Source of the DNA: Burkholderiales bacterium LSUCC0115
GTDB taxonomy: Bacteria > Pseudomonadota > Gammaproteobacteria > Burkholderiales > Burkholderiaceae_A
NCBI GenBank assembly: GCA_009646425.1
Contig: WJBW01000001.1
Span: 268,547-332,546, forward strand
Reading direction: 5' to 3'
DNA: 64,000 bases
The position numbers and the translations under genes were made by a program. Below the pieces are notes generated by a model that ran no database searches, was not told the origin of the DNA, and saw only the letters and a program-made list of their open reading frames with translations. Position 1 is the stretch's first letter. Each line of letters opens with the position of its first letter. Shown in pieces: positions 1 to 7,697 of the stretch.

Positions 1-1548
1 ACATATGCATTTACGGTGGATGGCGGAAAGCACATAGTCGCCTTTAGCGAGTACTACGGAGATCAAGTAGCGATCGCTAACTGGCGAGATTCCACTTTTG
101 CCGTCGAATCAATCACCCTGAAAGACGGGACCTACTCTTTTGACTACATAGCCTCCGTACTACCCAGCACCACCGGCTATCTCGGAGACTTTTCATCAGA
201 GTACCTTGCAGCGAACGGCATCCTACCCGTCGGAACGACCAGTAGTGATGTTCTTGAATTCATCAACCACGTTTCAACAACAGAACAAGAAAAAAATGCA
301 GCTCTCTCCCGGCCTACCTACGTAATAACGGGACCGTCCTCTATAGATGAAGGCTCCACCGGGTCCTTCCTGCTGCAAACAACAGGACTATCAAGCGGTG
401 CGTCAGTAACCTATTCTGTGTCCGGAGTTTCTTCTGATGATATTGATTCTGGCTCGCTTACGGCGACGGCCACTGTCAACAACTCCGGTCAAGCGACAAT
501 CAGTTTGGGAATCAAAGAGGACCAATTGACTGAAGGGCGTGAGCAGCTAACTATCTCCGTAGCCAACGGTGCTGCTGCCACCTCAACCTACATCAACGAT
601 ACATCAACTACCCCTATCAATCCGACAGTAACCATCCGCGCTGATGCCCAATCTTATCTTGAAGGAGAGGAAGCAACCTTTACAGTGGAAACAACCGGAT
701 ACTCGGAAGGAACCGAGATTCCCTGGTATGTGATGTTCAACGCCCTGTCCATTAATGAGCATTCATTTCAATTACAAGACATTGCAGGCACAAACGGCGA
801 AGCGGCAGCAAACATTGATGACCGGGGTTACGCAACCATCGATGTAAATGGACGCGCAACAATTTCGATTCCAATAAAACTTGACAGCGTCTCTGAGGAT
901 ACGGAAGTCCTACAAGTAACGGTGCAGAGACCAAACTCGCTATCAGTATCATCCGTATTCGTTGATATCTTTGATGTCCAGGCGGGTTCCCCACCCACAT
1001 CTAATCTTGTCTCAAAGAGCTACTCAGTGTCGTCTACCGCAGCAACAGTGCGATCATCGGATGGCGGACAGACATGGACCGTAATGACTCCATCAGGAAC
1101 CGAGACACTCTCCAATTACGATCGCCTCAGCTTCTCAGACAAAACAATCGCACTGGACTTTGATGAGGGCGAAGCTGGTTATAACGCTGCCACCATGATC
1201 GGAGCAGCTTTCGGTGCTGAGTACATTGACCAGTACTTTGGGACTGGAGTCACTCTCTTTGATGCCGGCATGACCGTGTCACAGATCGCCCAGCTGATCG
1301 TCGATACAGGTTTGATTGAGGGAATGGTTGGTTCGACGAACAAAGCTTGGATTGATCACGTCTACGAAAACGTTGTTGGAGCCGCTCCCGATGCGTTTAC
1401 GTCCGCCGCCTTCAGTACCCTACTTTCCAATGGCACTTACACGAAGGCAGGTCTTCTCGAGCTAGCAGCAGGCGTAGACGCCCTCGAAACGCAAATAGAT
1501 CTTGTAGGGCTGCAGAGTTACGGCCTGGACTACCTGTCATTCATATAG
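1..1548 (+). CDS. C-terminal part of a large Calx-beta-like surface/adhesin protein (5' end outside window)
   Basis: The reading frame is open from base 1, so the GTG at 16 is probably internal and the gene begins left of the window. The visible 515 residues hold two Ig-like/Calx-beta-like units, each opening with a D/L-EG-S/E-E/T-x-F motif (SIDEGSTGSFLL; YLEGEEATFTVET) and closing with a TEG/SED-x-E-x-L strand. A C-terminal segment follows, with a SNYDRLSFSDKTIALDF strand and a helical tail. That tail resembles the ends of type-I-secreted RTX/adhesin proteins and is a degenerate relative of the DUF4214-type tail. There is no cysteine, as is common in secreted repeat proteins. I infer a cell-surface or released adhesin. 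The secretion genes are not in the window, and the family call rests on motif pattern only. Confidence 0.7.
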   Translation, partial: TYAFTVDGGKHIVAFSEYYGDQVAIANWRDSTFAVESITLKDGTYSFDYIASVLPSTTGYLGDFSSEYLAANGILPVGTTSSDVLEFINHVSTTEQEKNAALSRPTYVITGPSSIDEGSTGSFLLQTTGLSSGASVTYSVSGVSSDDIDSGSLTATATVNNSGQATISLGIKEDQLTEGREQLTISVANGAAATSTYINDTSTTPINPTVTIRADAQSYLEGEEATFTVETTGYSEGTEIPWYVMFNALSINEHSFQLQDIAGTNGEAAANIDDRGYATIDVNGRATISIPIKLDSVSEDTEVLQVTVQRPNSLSVSSVFVDIFDVQAGSPPTSNLVSKSYSVSSTAATVRSSDGGQTWTVMTPSGTETLSNYDRLSFSDKTIALDFDEGEAGYNAATMIGAAFGAEYIDQYFGTGVTLFDAGMTVSQIAQLIVDTGLIEGMVGSTNKAWIDHVYENVVGAAPDAFTSAAFSTLLSNGTYTKAGLLELAAGVDALETQIDLVGLQSYGLDYLSFI

Positions 1549-1639
1549 GTCGGATCCTGTCGTTATCACCATCTCTAATAGCCGTGCAAATCTGGCCGCA
1601 CCCGCGCCTCAAAGTCTGTCAATTGATGGGGAATTGGTA

Positions 1640-2422
1640 ATGCAAATATTAAGAGTTGGTTTGTTCATCTTGAGCCTGTGTGTATGTCTAACTGCGCACG
1701 CATCGCCACGGGTTGGCGACAAGCTCTCATCAGAAATCAAGGTTGAGACCGATATTGGAATCAAGCGAATTCCTCTGCCAAATGGCGAATGGACAACCGT
1801 CAGCACCAGAAATCTTCCATCCACTCCAACATTTGGTGGGAGCGAGGCAAATAAATTCACAGAACTAATTTTTGCCAAATCACATAACGGCATCATGACT
1901 CACTTGCTCTACGTTTACCTCAACACAACTTCGGGAGTAAGTCGTTATTCAAACGAGTTATGTAAGAAAAAGGTTGAAGGCAGATTCTATGAGAACAAAT
2001 ACCTTGCAGATGTATGGGAACAGGCTTGCCTGGAGGTTCATCACAGCGCCGAATTCTTAGTAGTCTCATCTGCCGACAAAGCTCCTTGGTCCAACGTGCG
2101 GACAGAACTAAGACGGTCCGGGATTTCTTACCCAAGTTCGCTTCTTAATATCCGGTACCGAAGATATGATGAAAAAGGCCAGTGGCTTACCTACAGGTTA
2201 TCTATTAATCCAATGACCTTCGGCTTTCCCGACTTTAACGGGAAGTGGGCGAATTCGCCTTGGCATAAGGATTTTCTTGGGAGAGACTCAAGGCGAATGT
2301 CTCTAATGAACTCTGTCTTACAAGCGGCTCTCGAGATCAGGCGAACACTAGACTGGCATTTCATGAATTCAACGGAACGTTCGCCCAACATTGCGTTTCC
2401 GTTGGGGTACGAATCTGATTAG
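1640..2422 (+). CDS. Secreted protein of unknown function
   Basis: This 260-residue protein starts with a clear signal peptide: MQILRVG, a hydrophobic stretch, then cleavage near AHA-SP around residue 22. The ATG at 1640 follows GGGGA (1628-1632) at good spacing; a TTG two codons upstream is less likely. The mature part contains an IPLPNGEW motif and, near the C-terminus, NPMTFGFP and NSPWHKD followed by a helical segment. I associate that pattern with an unnamed exported family in Burkholderiales, but this is recall and not a search result. Two cysteines (in NELCKKK and EQACLE) could form a disulfide. It sits 91 bp after the adhesin and may be cotranscribed with it. No function can be assigned. 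Confidence 0.75.
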   Translation: MQILRVGLFILSLCVCLTAHASPRVGDKLSSEIKVETDIGIKRIPLPNGEWTTVSTRNLPSTPTFGGSEANKFTELIFAKSHNGIMTHLLYVYLNTTSGVSRYSNELCKKKVEGRFYENKYLADVWEQACLEVHHSAEFLVVSSADKAPWSNVRTELRRSGISYPSSLLNIRYRRYDEKGQWLTYRLSINPMTFGFPDFNGKWANSPWHKDFLGRDSRRMSLMNSVLQAALEIRRTLDWHFMNSTERSPNIAFPLGYESD

Positions 2423-2589
2423 CTTGCGGATCGAGCGCCACGAGCACCGAATTACATAGGAGTTCGAAGTTGCTGCGTATGGTCGCCCCCGAAGATGATG
2501 TAAGTATTAGTTCCTCAAACAGTTGCGATGAAAGGTACTCCTTAGTACCGAGCCAAAACAGACCATAAAGTCACCGCGAAGAACCCGGA

Positions 2590-2925
2590 ATGATTCCAGT
2601 GAAAAAAGTACGTCAAAACATAACAAAGCTAATGCAGCTTCTAGGCGTACTAATGGTTGCGCTACTCGCGGCAAAGCCCGCGGTAGGATGCTGTAACGTG
2701 ACTTCCATTCCTGGCTGGGTGATCGAAGAAGGCGTCCGTAAGCTTATTGACGTCGTTAAAGGTGCTTCTAAAGAGGGCGAAAAAAAGCCGGTTGAAGAGA
2801 AACCTGCCGAGGAGAAACCGAACCAGGAACCAAAAACAGAGTACAAGTCAGGTGGCAAGGAGGAAGGAAGTGATCCCGAGGGGCTGAGGGCACCACCACC
2901 AACACCCTTAAAAATCGCGGACTGA
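2590..2925 (+). CDS. Small Lys/Glu/Pro-rich exported protein, possible lipoprotein
   Basis: The product is 111 residues. An N-terminal basic region (MIPVKKVRQNITK) is followed by a hydrophobic helix and KPAVGCC, which could be a poor lipobox (A-V-G-C) or a signal-peptidase I site. The C-terminal half is low complexity, built from EKPVEEKPAEEKP-like steps, and ends in a Pro-rich tail (RAPPPTPLK). Such charged Pro-rich tails often span periplasm or cell wall without folding. No strong ribosome-binding site is visible before the ATG. It lies between other exported-protein genes on the same strand. No family was recognised; it could be a poorly conserved lineage-specific gene. Confidence 0.5.
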   Translation: MIPVKKVRQNITKLMQLLGVLMVALLAAKPAVGCCNVTSIPGWVIEEGVRKLIDVVKGASKEGEKKPVEEKPAEEKPNQEPKTEYKSGGKEEGSDPEGLRAPPPTPLKIAD

Positions 2926-3056
2926 GTGCCCCCCCTTGCCGGGTTCTCTTTAACCTGGAAGCGACGGATTTGGTATGAACTTCGGAATTAAGAGCAGCAA
3001 ATTCAGATAGTGCAAGACTTTTTTATATTGAATCTAAATTTAATGTATAAATTGCC

Positions 3057-3461
3057 ATGACAATGAAATTCGTTCTCGCCATGCTAACGATAAGTGTGAC
3101 GAGTTGCGCAAGTCAGTCGGCCAAAACCGTTGCTCAGCTCGATAAGGGGCAACCAGCTTACGAGTCACCGACTTGCAAACATCGAATGCAGGCCGCGACC
3201 AAACAGGATGAACTAAAGCTAGCGAGGATCTTGGCAAGCCCGGCTATCGTGATTATCTCGGGTGGCCTTCTTGCAGGCCCTGTTCTTGCAGCGAACGTTG
3301 GACTCGACACGAGTGACCACCTGACAGCGTCCGACATTTCAGTTGCGTGCGGTGGCCAACCAAAATCAAACCAGGAAATTGCAGTAGATGTAGTGAAAGG
3401 AGCTGCTTTTGGCTTGACCACAAGTGGCCTGATGAGCGGCAGTGCCGCTTCAACCAAGTGA
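3057..3461 (+). CDS. Small predicted lipoprotein, unknown function
   Basis: The product is 134 residues. The N-terminus has a short hydrophobic core ending in VTSCAS, a good lipobox with the modified Cys at about residue 17. A second hydrophobic stretch (PAIVIISGGLLAGPVLAANVG) in the middle may be a membrane or glycine-zipper-like segment. Three more cysteines follow the lipid-attachment site. The start could also be the ATG at 3063; neither has a clear Shine-Dalgarno. The upstream 60 bp is very AT-rich with TATAAA at about 3047, a plausible -10 element. The next lipoprotein gene follows after 11 bp, so the two are probably one operon. Confidence 0.65.
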   Translation: MTMKFVLAMLTISVTSCASQSAKTVAQLDKGQPAYESPTCKHRMQAATKQDELKLARILASPAIVIISGGLLAGPVLAANVGLDTSDHLTASDISVACGGQPKSNQEIAVDVVKGAAFGLTTSGLMSGSAASTK

Positions 3462-3472
3462 GGGAGTTAAAA

Positions 3473-3838
3473 ATGATTAAAAAGATAGTCGTCTCAGTAA
3501 CAACAATTGCATTTCTAGGCGGTTGCTCAACTGCCGCTAAGGATATTACTCCTGCGCATGTGTCTCCCAGTCAGTATTCAAACTATGACTGTGAACAAGT
3601 CCGTCTAGAGCTTCTTCGCGTCTCTGGCCGAGTCAATGAGATGACTGGGAAATTGGACAAGAACCGCGAGAACGACAACACTACAGCGACGGTAGGGATT
3701 ATCTTGTTCTGGCCTGCATTGTTCTTCTTGGGTGGCACAAAAGAGCAGGAGGCCGAGTACGCCAGACTGAAGGGCGAATATGTCGCTCTCGAACAAGCTT
3801 CAATCCAGAAAAAGTGCGGACTGACTGCAGCAAAATAG
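3473..3838 (+). CDS. Small lipoprotein with YDC motif and one membrane-like segment
   Basis: The product is 121 residues. The ATG at 3473 is preceded by GAGGGAG (3460-3466). The signal sequence ends in FLGGCST, a lipobox with Cys at about residue 17. The mature part has YDCEQVRLELLRVSGRVNEM, a coiled-coil-like helix, then a hydrophobic segment (VGIILFWPALFFLGG) and a second helix ending in IQKKCG. I recognise this arrangement as a widespread small lipoprotein type in proteobacteria with no assigned role, often carried near accessory genes. A longer reading frame upstream overlaps the previous gene out of frame and is not needed. Probably cotranscribed with the preceding lipoprotein. Confidence 0.75.
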   Translation: MIKKIVVSVTTIAFLGGCSTAAKDITPAHVSPSQYSNYDCEQVRLELLRVSGRVNEMTGKLDKNRENDNTTATVGIILFWPALFFLGGTKEQEAEYARLKGEYVALEQASIQKKCGLTAAK

Positions 3839-3848
3839 GAACATCTTC

Positions 3849-3896
3849 GAGGGGGCTACTGAATGCCTCTCAAGCTCAGCTGTTCAGTGCCCCCTC
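3849..3896. terminator. Long imperfect hairpin between convergent gene groups, possible terminator
   Basis: GAGGGGGC (3849-3856) and ACTGAA (3858-3863) pair with TTCAGT (3883-3888) and GCCCCCTC (3889-3896). That gives 14 pairs with one bulged T and a 19-nt loop. It lies just after the lipoprotein stop at 3838 and between convergent genes, where a bidirectional terminator is expected. A short T-run (CTTTTTC) comes only about 12 bp later, so a classical intrinsic terminator is not certain. Confidence 0.5.
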
Positions 3897-4028
3897 TCCG
3901 TTCCCAACTTTTTCAAAGTGAAAACCAATTCCGCTATCAGAGCGGTCAGCTAAGACTCAGTACCACGGGGTCAAGCTTCTAACTTCCTGTGTGGAGCCAG
4001 CCACGACCTACGAATAGTTTTCTACAGG

Positions 4029-4523
4029 CTATTTCTCCATCCTCAAAATTGTGCCAAGTTGCAGAGTTTTTACGTGATATTTACCCTGAATTTCGTCGAT
4101 CTTGAAAATGCTGTTCCTTGCCATGATCAGGCCAATTGACGGCTCTTGTTGAATGAAGACTATTTCTCCCGCCTTAACGTCAATGATCCATTCGGACCAA
4201 TTTTCTGCAAGGGATTGAATTTTTCTTGTCCCCGGCTTCACGTTAAAAAAGATGTATTGGCCTCCTCGCGTGTAGCCCATTTCTGACTCAGGTTTTTGAT
4301 CATCCACGTATACGTTGAATCGGACCAGTCCACCCAATCCCGAGGGTCGCACAACATAGACCATAGCCCTGCCTGATTCGGGCGTCTTTGGCAGGACAAA
4401 GCCCTGCGTCTCCGATTGCATTACCTGCCGAGAGGGTAGCGTCGCACAGCCTTGCAAGACGAGAAGAACTGTAAGCAAACCAGCAAATTGCAGCCGGTTG
4501 ACGCTAAAAATTGATCGAGACAT
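4029..4523 (-). CDS. DUF2846-type lipoprotein
   Basis: The product is 164 residues. The N-terminus has a signal sequence ending in VLQGCAT, a strong lipobox with Cys at about residue 26. The mature domain begins with GRAMVYVVRPSG, then a short predicted beta-sheet protein with VYVDDQ, GQYIFFNVKPG and a late GEIVFIQQEP strand. This matches the DUF2846 family of small periplasmic or outer-membrane lipoproteins, whose role is unknown. It is 50 bp downstream of the outer-membrane barrel gene on the same strand, so the pair probably forms one transcript and may work together at the outer membrane. Family recognition is by pattern. Confidence 0.8.
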   Translation of the reverse strand: MSRSIFSVNRLQFAGLLTVLLVLQGCATLPSRQVMQSETQGFVLPKTPESGRAMVYVVRPSGLGGLVRFNVYVDDQKPESEMGYTRGGQYIFFNVKPGTRKIQSLAENWSEWIIDVKAGEIVFIQQEPSIGLIMARNSIFKIDEIQGKYHVKTLQLGTILRMEK

Positions 4524-4573
4524 TAGTTACCTCCCTCGTCGATACCTTCATTGACCCAGGATCTGATTAAGCG

Positions 4574-5119
4574 CTAGAACGGGATTTTCACACCCAGGTT
4601 TAAGCCGCGGATCGTTGTGTCAGACTTATCGTAGTAAGACATGTACTCGGCGAAGACAGAGACACTACCCCCCACCCGCGTCGACAATCCAACTCCGTAA
4701 GAAACGTCAGAGCCGGTCGTGCTATCGCTAAGGCCTCTCGGCGCGGATACCGTTAACCTACCTCGGAAATAACCCACTTTGGCGTATACCTCGGTGCCCT
4801 CGGACACTCTAAGGTAAGGCTTCACATAGAACCCGACAGCCGAGTCAACCTTAAGCGTCAAGGGAACTCCGGAGTAAGTCACTGAATCGTCGGAAACACC
4901 GGTCGCCAGAAATCCCTCGAACGCCAGACCGTCGTATACATATGAGCCAAAAGTACCAGAAATGATGCTCGGAGAGAGCGAAGACAGCCCGCTCTCTTTA
5001 TAGGTGAGTTGCCCATAACTCAAATCGAAGTAGGTCTTCGTCGATGACTCTGCCGCATTCGTGGCGCCTGCAAAAGAAAGGAACACCAAAGCGAGAAATT
5101 TCTTTGCGGTTACATTCAT
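4574..5119 (-). CDS. Small outer-membrane beta-barrel protein
   Basis: The product is 181 residues. A signal peptide (MNVTAKKFLALVFLSFAGATNA, cut near NAAES) precedes a mature part of alternating hydrophobic/polar strands (AKVGYFRGRLTV, SVFAEYMSY, LNLGVKIPF) and ends in Phe, the classic C-terminal signal for BAM-mediated insertion. Size and pattern fit an eight-stranded OmpA-like/OMP_b-brl barrel. AAAGG sits a few bases before the ATG, and a TTGACA-like element (5182-5177, reverse strand) could be its -35. It is transcribed divergently from the protease gene, 209 bp away. It might be a surface receptor, attachment or porin-like protein; the substrate is unknown. Confidence 0.8.
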   Translation of the reverse strand: MNVTAKKFLALVFLSFAGATNAAESSTKTYFDLSYGQLTYKESGLSSLSPSIISGTFGSYVYDGLAFEGFLATGVSDDSVTYSGVPLTLKVDSAVGFYVKPYLRVSEGTEVYAKVGYFRGRLTVSAPRGLSDSTTGSDVSYGVGLSTRVGGSVSVFAEYMSYYDKSDTTIRGLNLGVKIPF

Positions 5120-5328
5120 TTATATACCTTTACGTTAAATGAAAGACAGTTAACGGTACATCCAGTACGATCATGGTGTCAAATATTTGCGCTAATACAT
5201 TTAACCTACGACCCAATTGCTGCTGGCAACCCCTCACCACTCTATCAACCGCATTGCGATCAACCTTCCAGAAAGATAGAGACGAGTCGCCCTATGCCGA
5301 GCAGCAACGAAAGTAAGGAGTGCTCAAA

Positions 5329-6978
5329 TTGCGTAAACCCCTACTTTTTTTACTCATTGGCATATCAGCCAACCAACCGGCACTCGCGATTAACGGTCTT
5401 GAGTACATCGCTAGTTACCCGGACTTGATCCGCGCCTTTGGAGCAGATGCACAGGCGGGAGAAAACCACTACTCGAATTTTGGTCAGAGGGAGGGGCGTT
5501 CAGTAAAATTTTCACCGGCCGCCTATCTAGCCAAGTATCCCGACCTGCAGAGGGCATTCGGCACCGACACCCAAGCCGCAACCCGTCACTTCATCATTTA
5601 TGGATTCAATGAGGGGCGCTCATCTACTCCCTCATCTTCGTCAAATTCTGGATCCACTAACGGAGGCACAACAAGTAGCGGTTCCCAGAGCTACTACCAA
5701 TCGATAGGGACAACCGACCCAAACGGCATCGTTACGTCTGCCACCACAAGTTACGACCTTCGAAGGGGATCGCCCGCACAGGCATTCAATATTCCAAACA
5801 CGAACGCAGGCATTACCTTGACGGTAACACGCCAAGACTTTCAATTTAGGAATCTGGGTCCGTACAGCTCAACAGAGCGTTACACCGAGTCCGTTCCACT
5901 CGGAATGACTGCTAACCAAATGCAAGAAACCTGGATCACAAGCGATGTCAGATCAGCGTGGGCCTCGGGGTGGACTGGCAAAGGTATGAAAATTGGCGTG
6001 ATCGATGATTTCACCGCAAACGACTGGTCAGATTTCATGCCCTTTCCGATCGAGTCTGGATGTAGCTACGAGCTCGGCGCGACAGTTTGTATCAATTCAG
6101 GCACAGGGTATCTTCGAATGACTCACGGTGAACAGGTCTCTTCAATTGCTGGGGGATCCCTCAACTATTTCAATGGATTCAGCGACATTTATGGATACAT
6201 AAACATGCCTGAGTATGGGGTGTACTACGAGTCCTTCTCTCTCCGACAGACATTCGGGGTGAACGTCACTGGAGGTTCTTACTACGGAATCGCGAAGGAT
6301 GCATCCGTATACAGAAATGATTTCTTAACTTATCAGAGATCCACTAATGGACTATTTGGTGAGTTCAAAAGGTGGGGAACTGGCTCAGACAGCGCCAGCG
6401 TTAATTATCGATCTCTGAAAGTCGTGAACCTGAGTCTTGGGGGAACAAGCAGCAACCCCGTCACAAACCGTGCCGCCTACGATCACCAACTAGCCTATGC
6501 GAATGCGTCCGTAGTTCCTGACGCCATATTCGTGAAGGCTGCGGGTAATAGTGGTTGCACCATATCGATTACAAACTGCGATCCACTGAATGCCGTCTTC
6601 TACAACTCAAACACCTTCAAAAACAAAACTATTATCGTAGGTGCTTTGAGCCAAGCGGGCGGCTCAATGGCAAGCTATTCAAATAAGGCTGGTGCCTACT
6701 ACGACAGATTTTTGGTAGCTGACGGAAGAGGAATGCAGCAGGCAGACGGAAGCTACATGCAAGGAACCTCATTTGCGGCTCCACGGGTCTCCGGATACGC
6801 GGCCATTCTTAGACAAAAATTTCCCAACCTAAATGCTGAAAAGTCTTCACTAATCCTTCTCGATACTGCAAAGTGGAGTTCTTCGTGGGGAACAAAGAGC
6901 CCCACCACCCAGGCTGTCTACGGAATGGGCGAAGCAAATCTCTCTAGAGCACTCGCACCAGTCGGTAACCTGCGATGA
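5329..6978 (+). CDS. Secreted subtilisin-family (S8) serine protease with N-terminal repeats
   Basis: The likely start is the TTG at 5329, placed 8 bp after AAGGAG (5315-5320); a GTG at 5320 would overlap that site. From the TTG the protein has 549 residues. A signal peptide (cut near ALA-IN) is followed by two about 40-residue repeats of the form YP-D-L-x-R-A-F-G-x-D with H-Y/F and G-x-x-EGR, then a Ser/Gly/Thr linker and an S8 catalytic domain. Counting from the GTG, the catalytic residues are Asp229 (IGVIDD), His269 (THGEQV), oxyanion Asn410 (AAGNSG) and Ser484 (GTSFAAP), so it should be active. The end, YGMGEANLSRALAPVGN, resembles the junction where autotransporter subtilases continue into a barrel, but here the protein stops. 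It overlaps the next gene by 4 bp. Confidence 0.9.
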   Translation: MRKPLLFLLIGISANQPALAINGLEYIASYPDLIRAFGADAQAGENHYSNFGQREGRSVKFSPAAYLAKYPDLQRAFGTDTQAATRHFIIYGFNEGRSSTPSSSSNSGSTNGGTTSSGSQSYYQSIGTTDPNGIVTSATTSYDLRRGSPAQAFNIPNTNAGITLTVTRQDFQFRNLGPYSSTERYTESVPLGMTANQMQETWITSDVRSAWASGWTGKGMKIGVIDDFTANDWSDFMPFPIESGCSYELGATVCINSGTGYLRMTHGEQVSSIAGGSLNYFNGFSDIYGYINMPEYGVYYESFSLRQTFGVNVTGGSYYGIAKDASVYRNDFLTYQRSTNGLFGEFKRWGTGSDSASVNYRSLKVVNLSLGGTSSNPVTNRAAYDHQLAYANASVVPDAIFVKAAGNSGCTISITNCDPLNAVFYNSNTFKNKTIIVGALSQAGGSMASYSNKAGAYYDRFLVADGRGMQQADGSYMQGTSFAAPRVSGYAAILRQKFPNLNAEKSSLILLDTAKWSSSWGTKSPTTQAVYGMGEANLSRALAPVGNLR

Positions 6979-7589
6979 ATCTCAAAAGAATCTCAGCCCT
7001 GTCTTGCCTGCTCGTTTTGGCAACGAACCCAGTAATAGCTCAGTCAATGCTTGAACATCGCACATTGCTATCAACTACGTCTGAGAGCAGTTTGGCTCAA
7101 AGGCTTCCGGTTCCTTGGTTCATAAGTTTTCTCTCCCCCTACGAAAGGGGACAAAACATTAGAAGCGCTGACGGATCAATACTCCTGAATATAAGTGACT
7201 CTGTTTCCTCGATATACGACCCCACTACTAGCTACGATGTCGGAAGGTTTTTTAAACCTCAGGGTAGTCGTTTATCTTTCATTGTGAATTGGGGTCCAAT
7301 AACTGGAACTGTCTGGTCTGTCGGTATTGATACCGGCTACAGGTCCCAAAAATTGAAGCTGAACCCGTCTATTTTTTTCGGAACTACGAGTTCTTGGCAG
7401 ACGGGTAAAAACCAAACAATATCGTTCGGTCTTGGCGCATGGTTAGGGGGCAAAGTCAACGAAACGCCCTGTCTTGACGACTACGACCGAGAGTATTCAT
7501 GTTCAACGCTGACAGCTTGGGCAGACAAAAACCCTGTCAACCAAAGTAGCTACAAATACCTTGACCTTCGCTTCAAGCAACTGTTCTAG
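6975..7589 (+). CDS. Exported protein coupled to the protease, possibly outer-membrane
   Basis: The product is 204 residues, with an ATGA overlap to the protease stop indicating translational coupling. A signal peptide (MNLKRISALSCLLVLATNPVIAQ) is followed by a mature part with PVPWFISFLSPYERGQ near the start, several amphipathic strands (RLSFIVNWG, WSVGIDTGY, ISFGLGAWLGG), a Cys pair in PCLDDYDREYSCSTLTAW, and a terminal Phe (DLRFKQLF). Strand pattern and terminal Phe suggest a small barrel or outer-membrane-associated fold. No family was recognised. The obvious hypothesis is a dedicated partner of the protease (anchor, exporter or inhibitor), but a 180-residue mature chain is small for an autotransporter-type barrel. 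Function is inferred only from context. Confidence 0.75.
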   Translation: MNLKRISALSCLLVLATNPVIAQSMLEHRTLLSTTSESSLAQRLPVPWFISFLSPYERGQNIRSADGSILLNISDSVSSIYDPTTSYDVGRFFKPQGSRLSFIVNWGPITGTVWSVGIDTGYRSQKLKLNPSIFFGTTSSWQTGKNQTISFGLGAWLGGKVNETPCLDDYDREYSCSTLTAWADKNPVNQSSYKYLDLRFKQLF

Positions 7590-7697
7590 GATGGAAGGGG
7601 GTAGCAGGGAATGAATGCATCACGGATGCCGCACGTACCAAAACACCTGGCATGTAACAGCACCAATAAACCAACCAAGATGGGCAAGTGGGTTTGA

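Noticed and set aside
3849-3896. Hairpin as an integron attC site
   Set aside because: No core GTTRRRY/RYYYAAC boxes were seen, no similar element follows the neighbouring genes, and no integrase is present.
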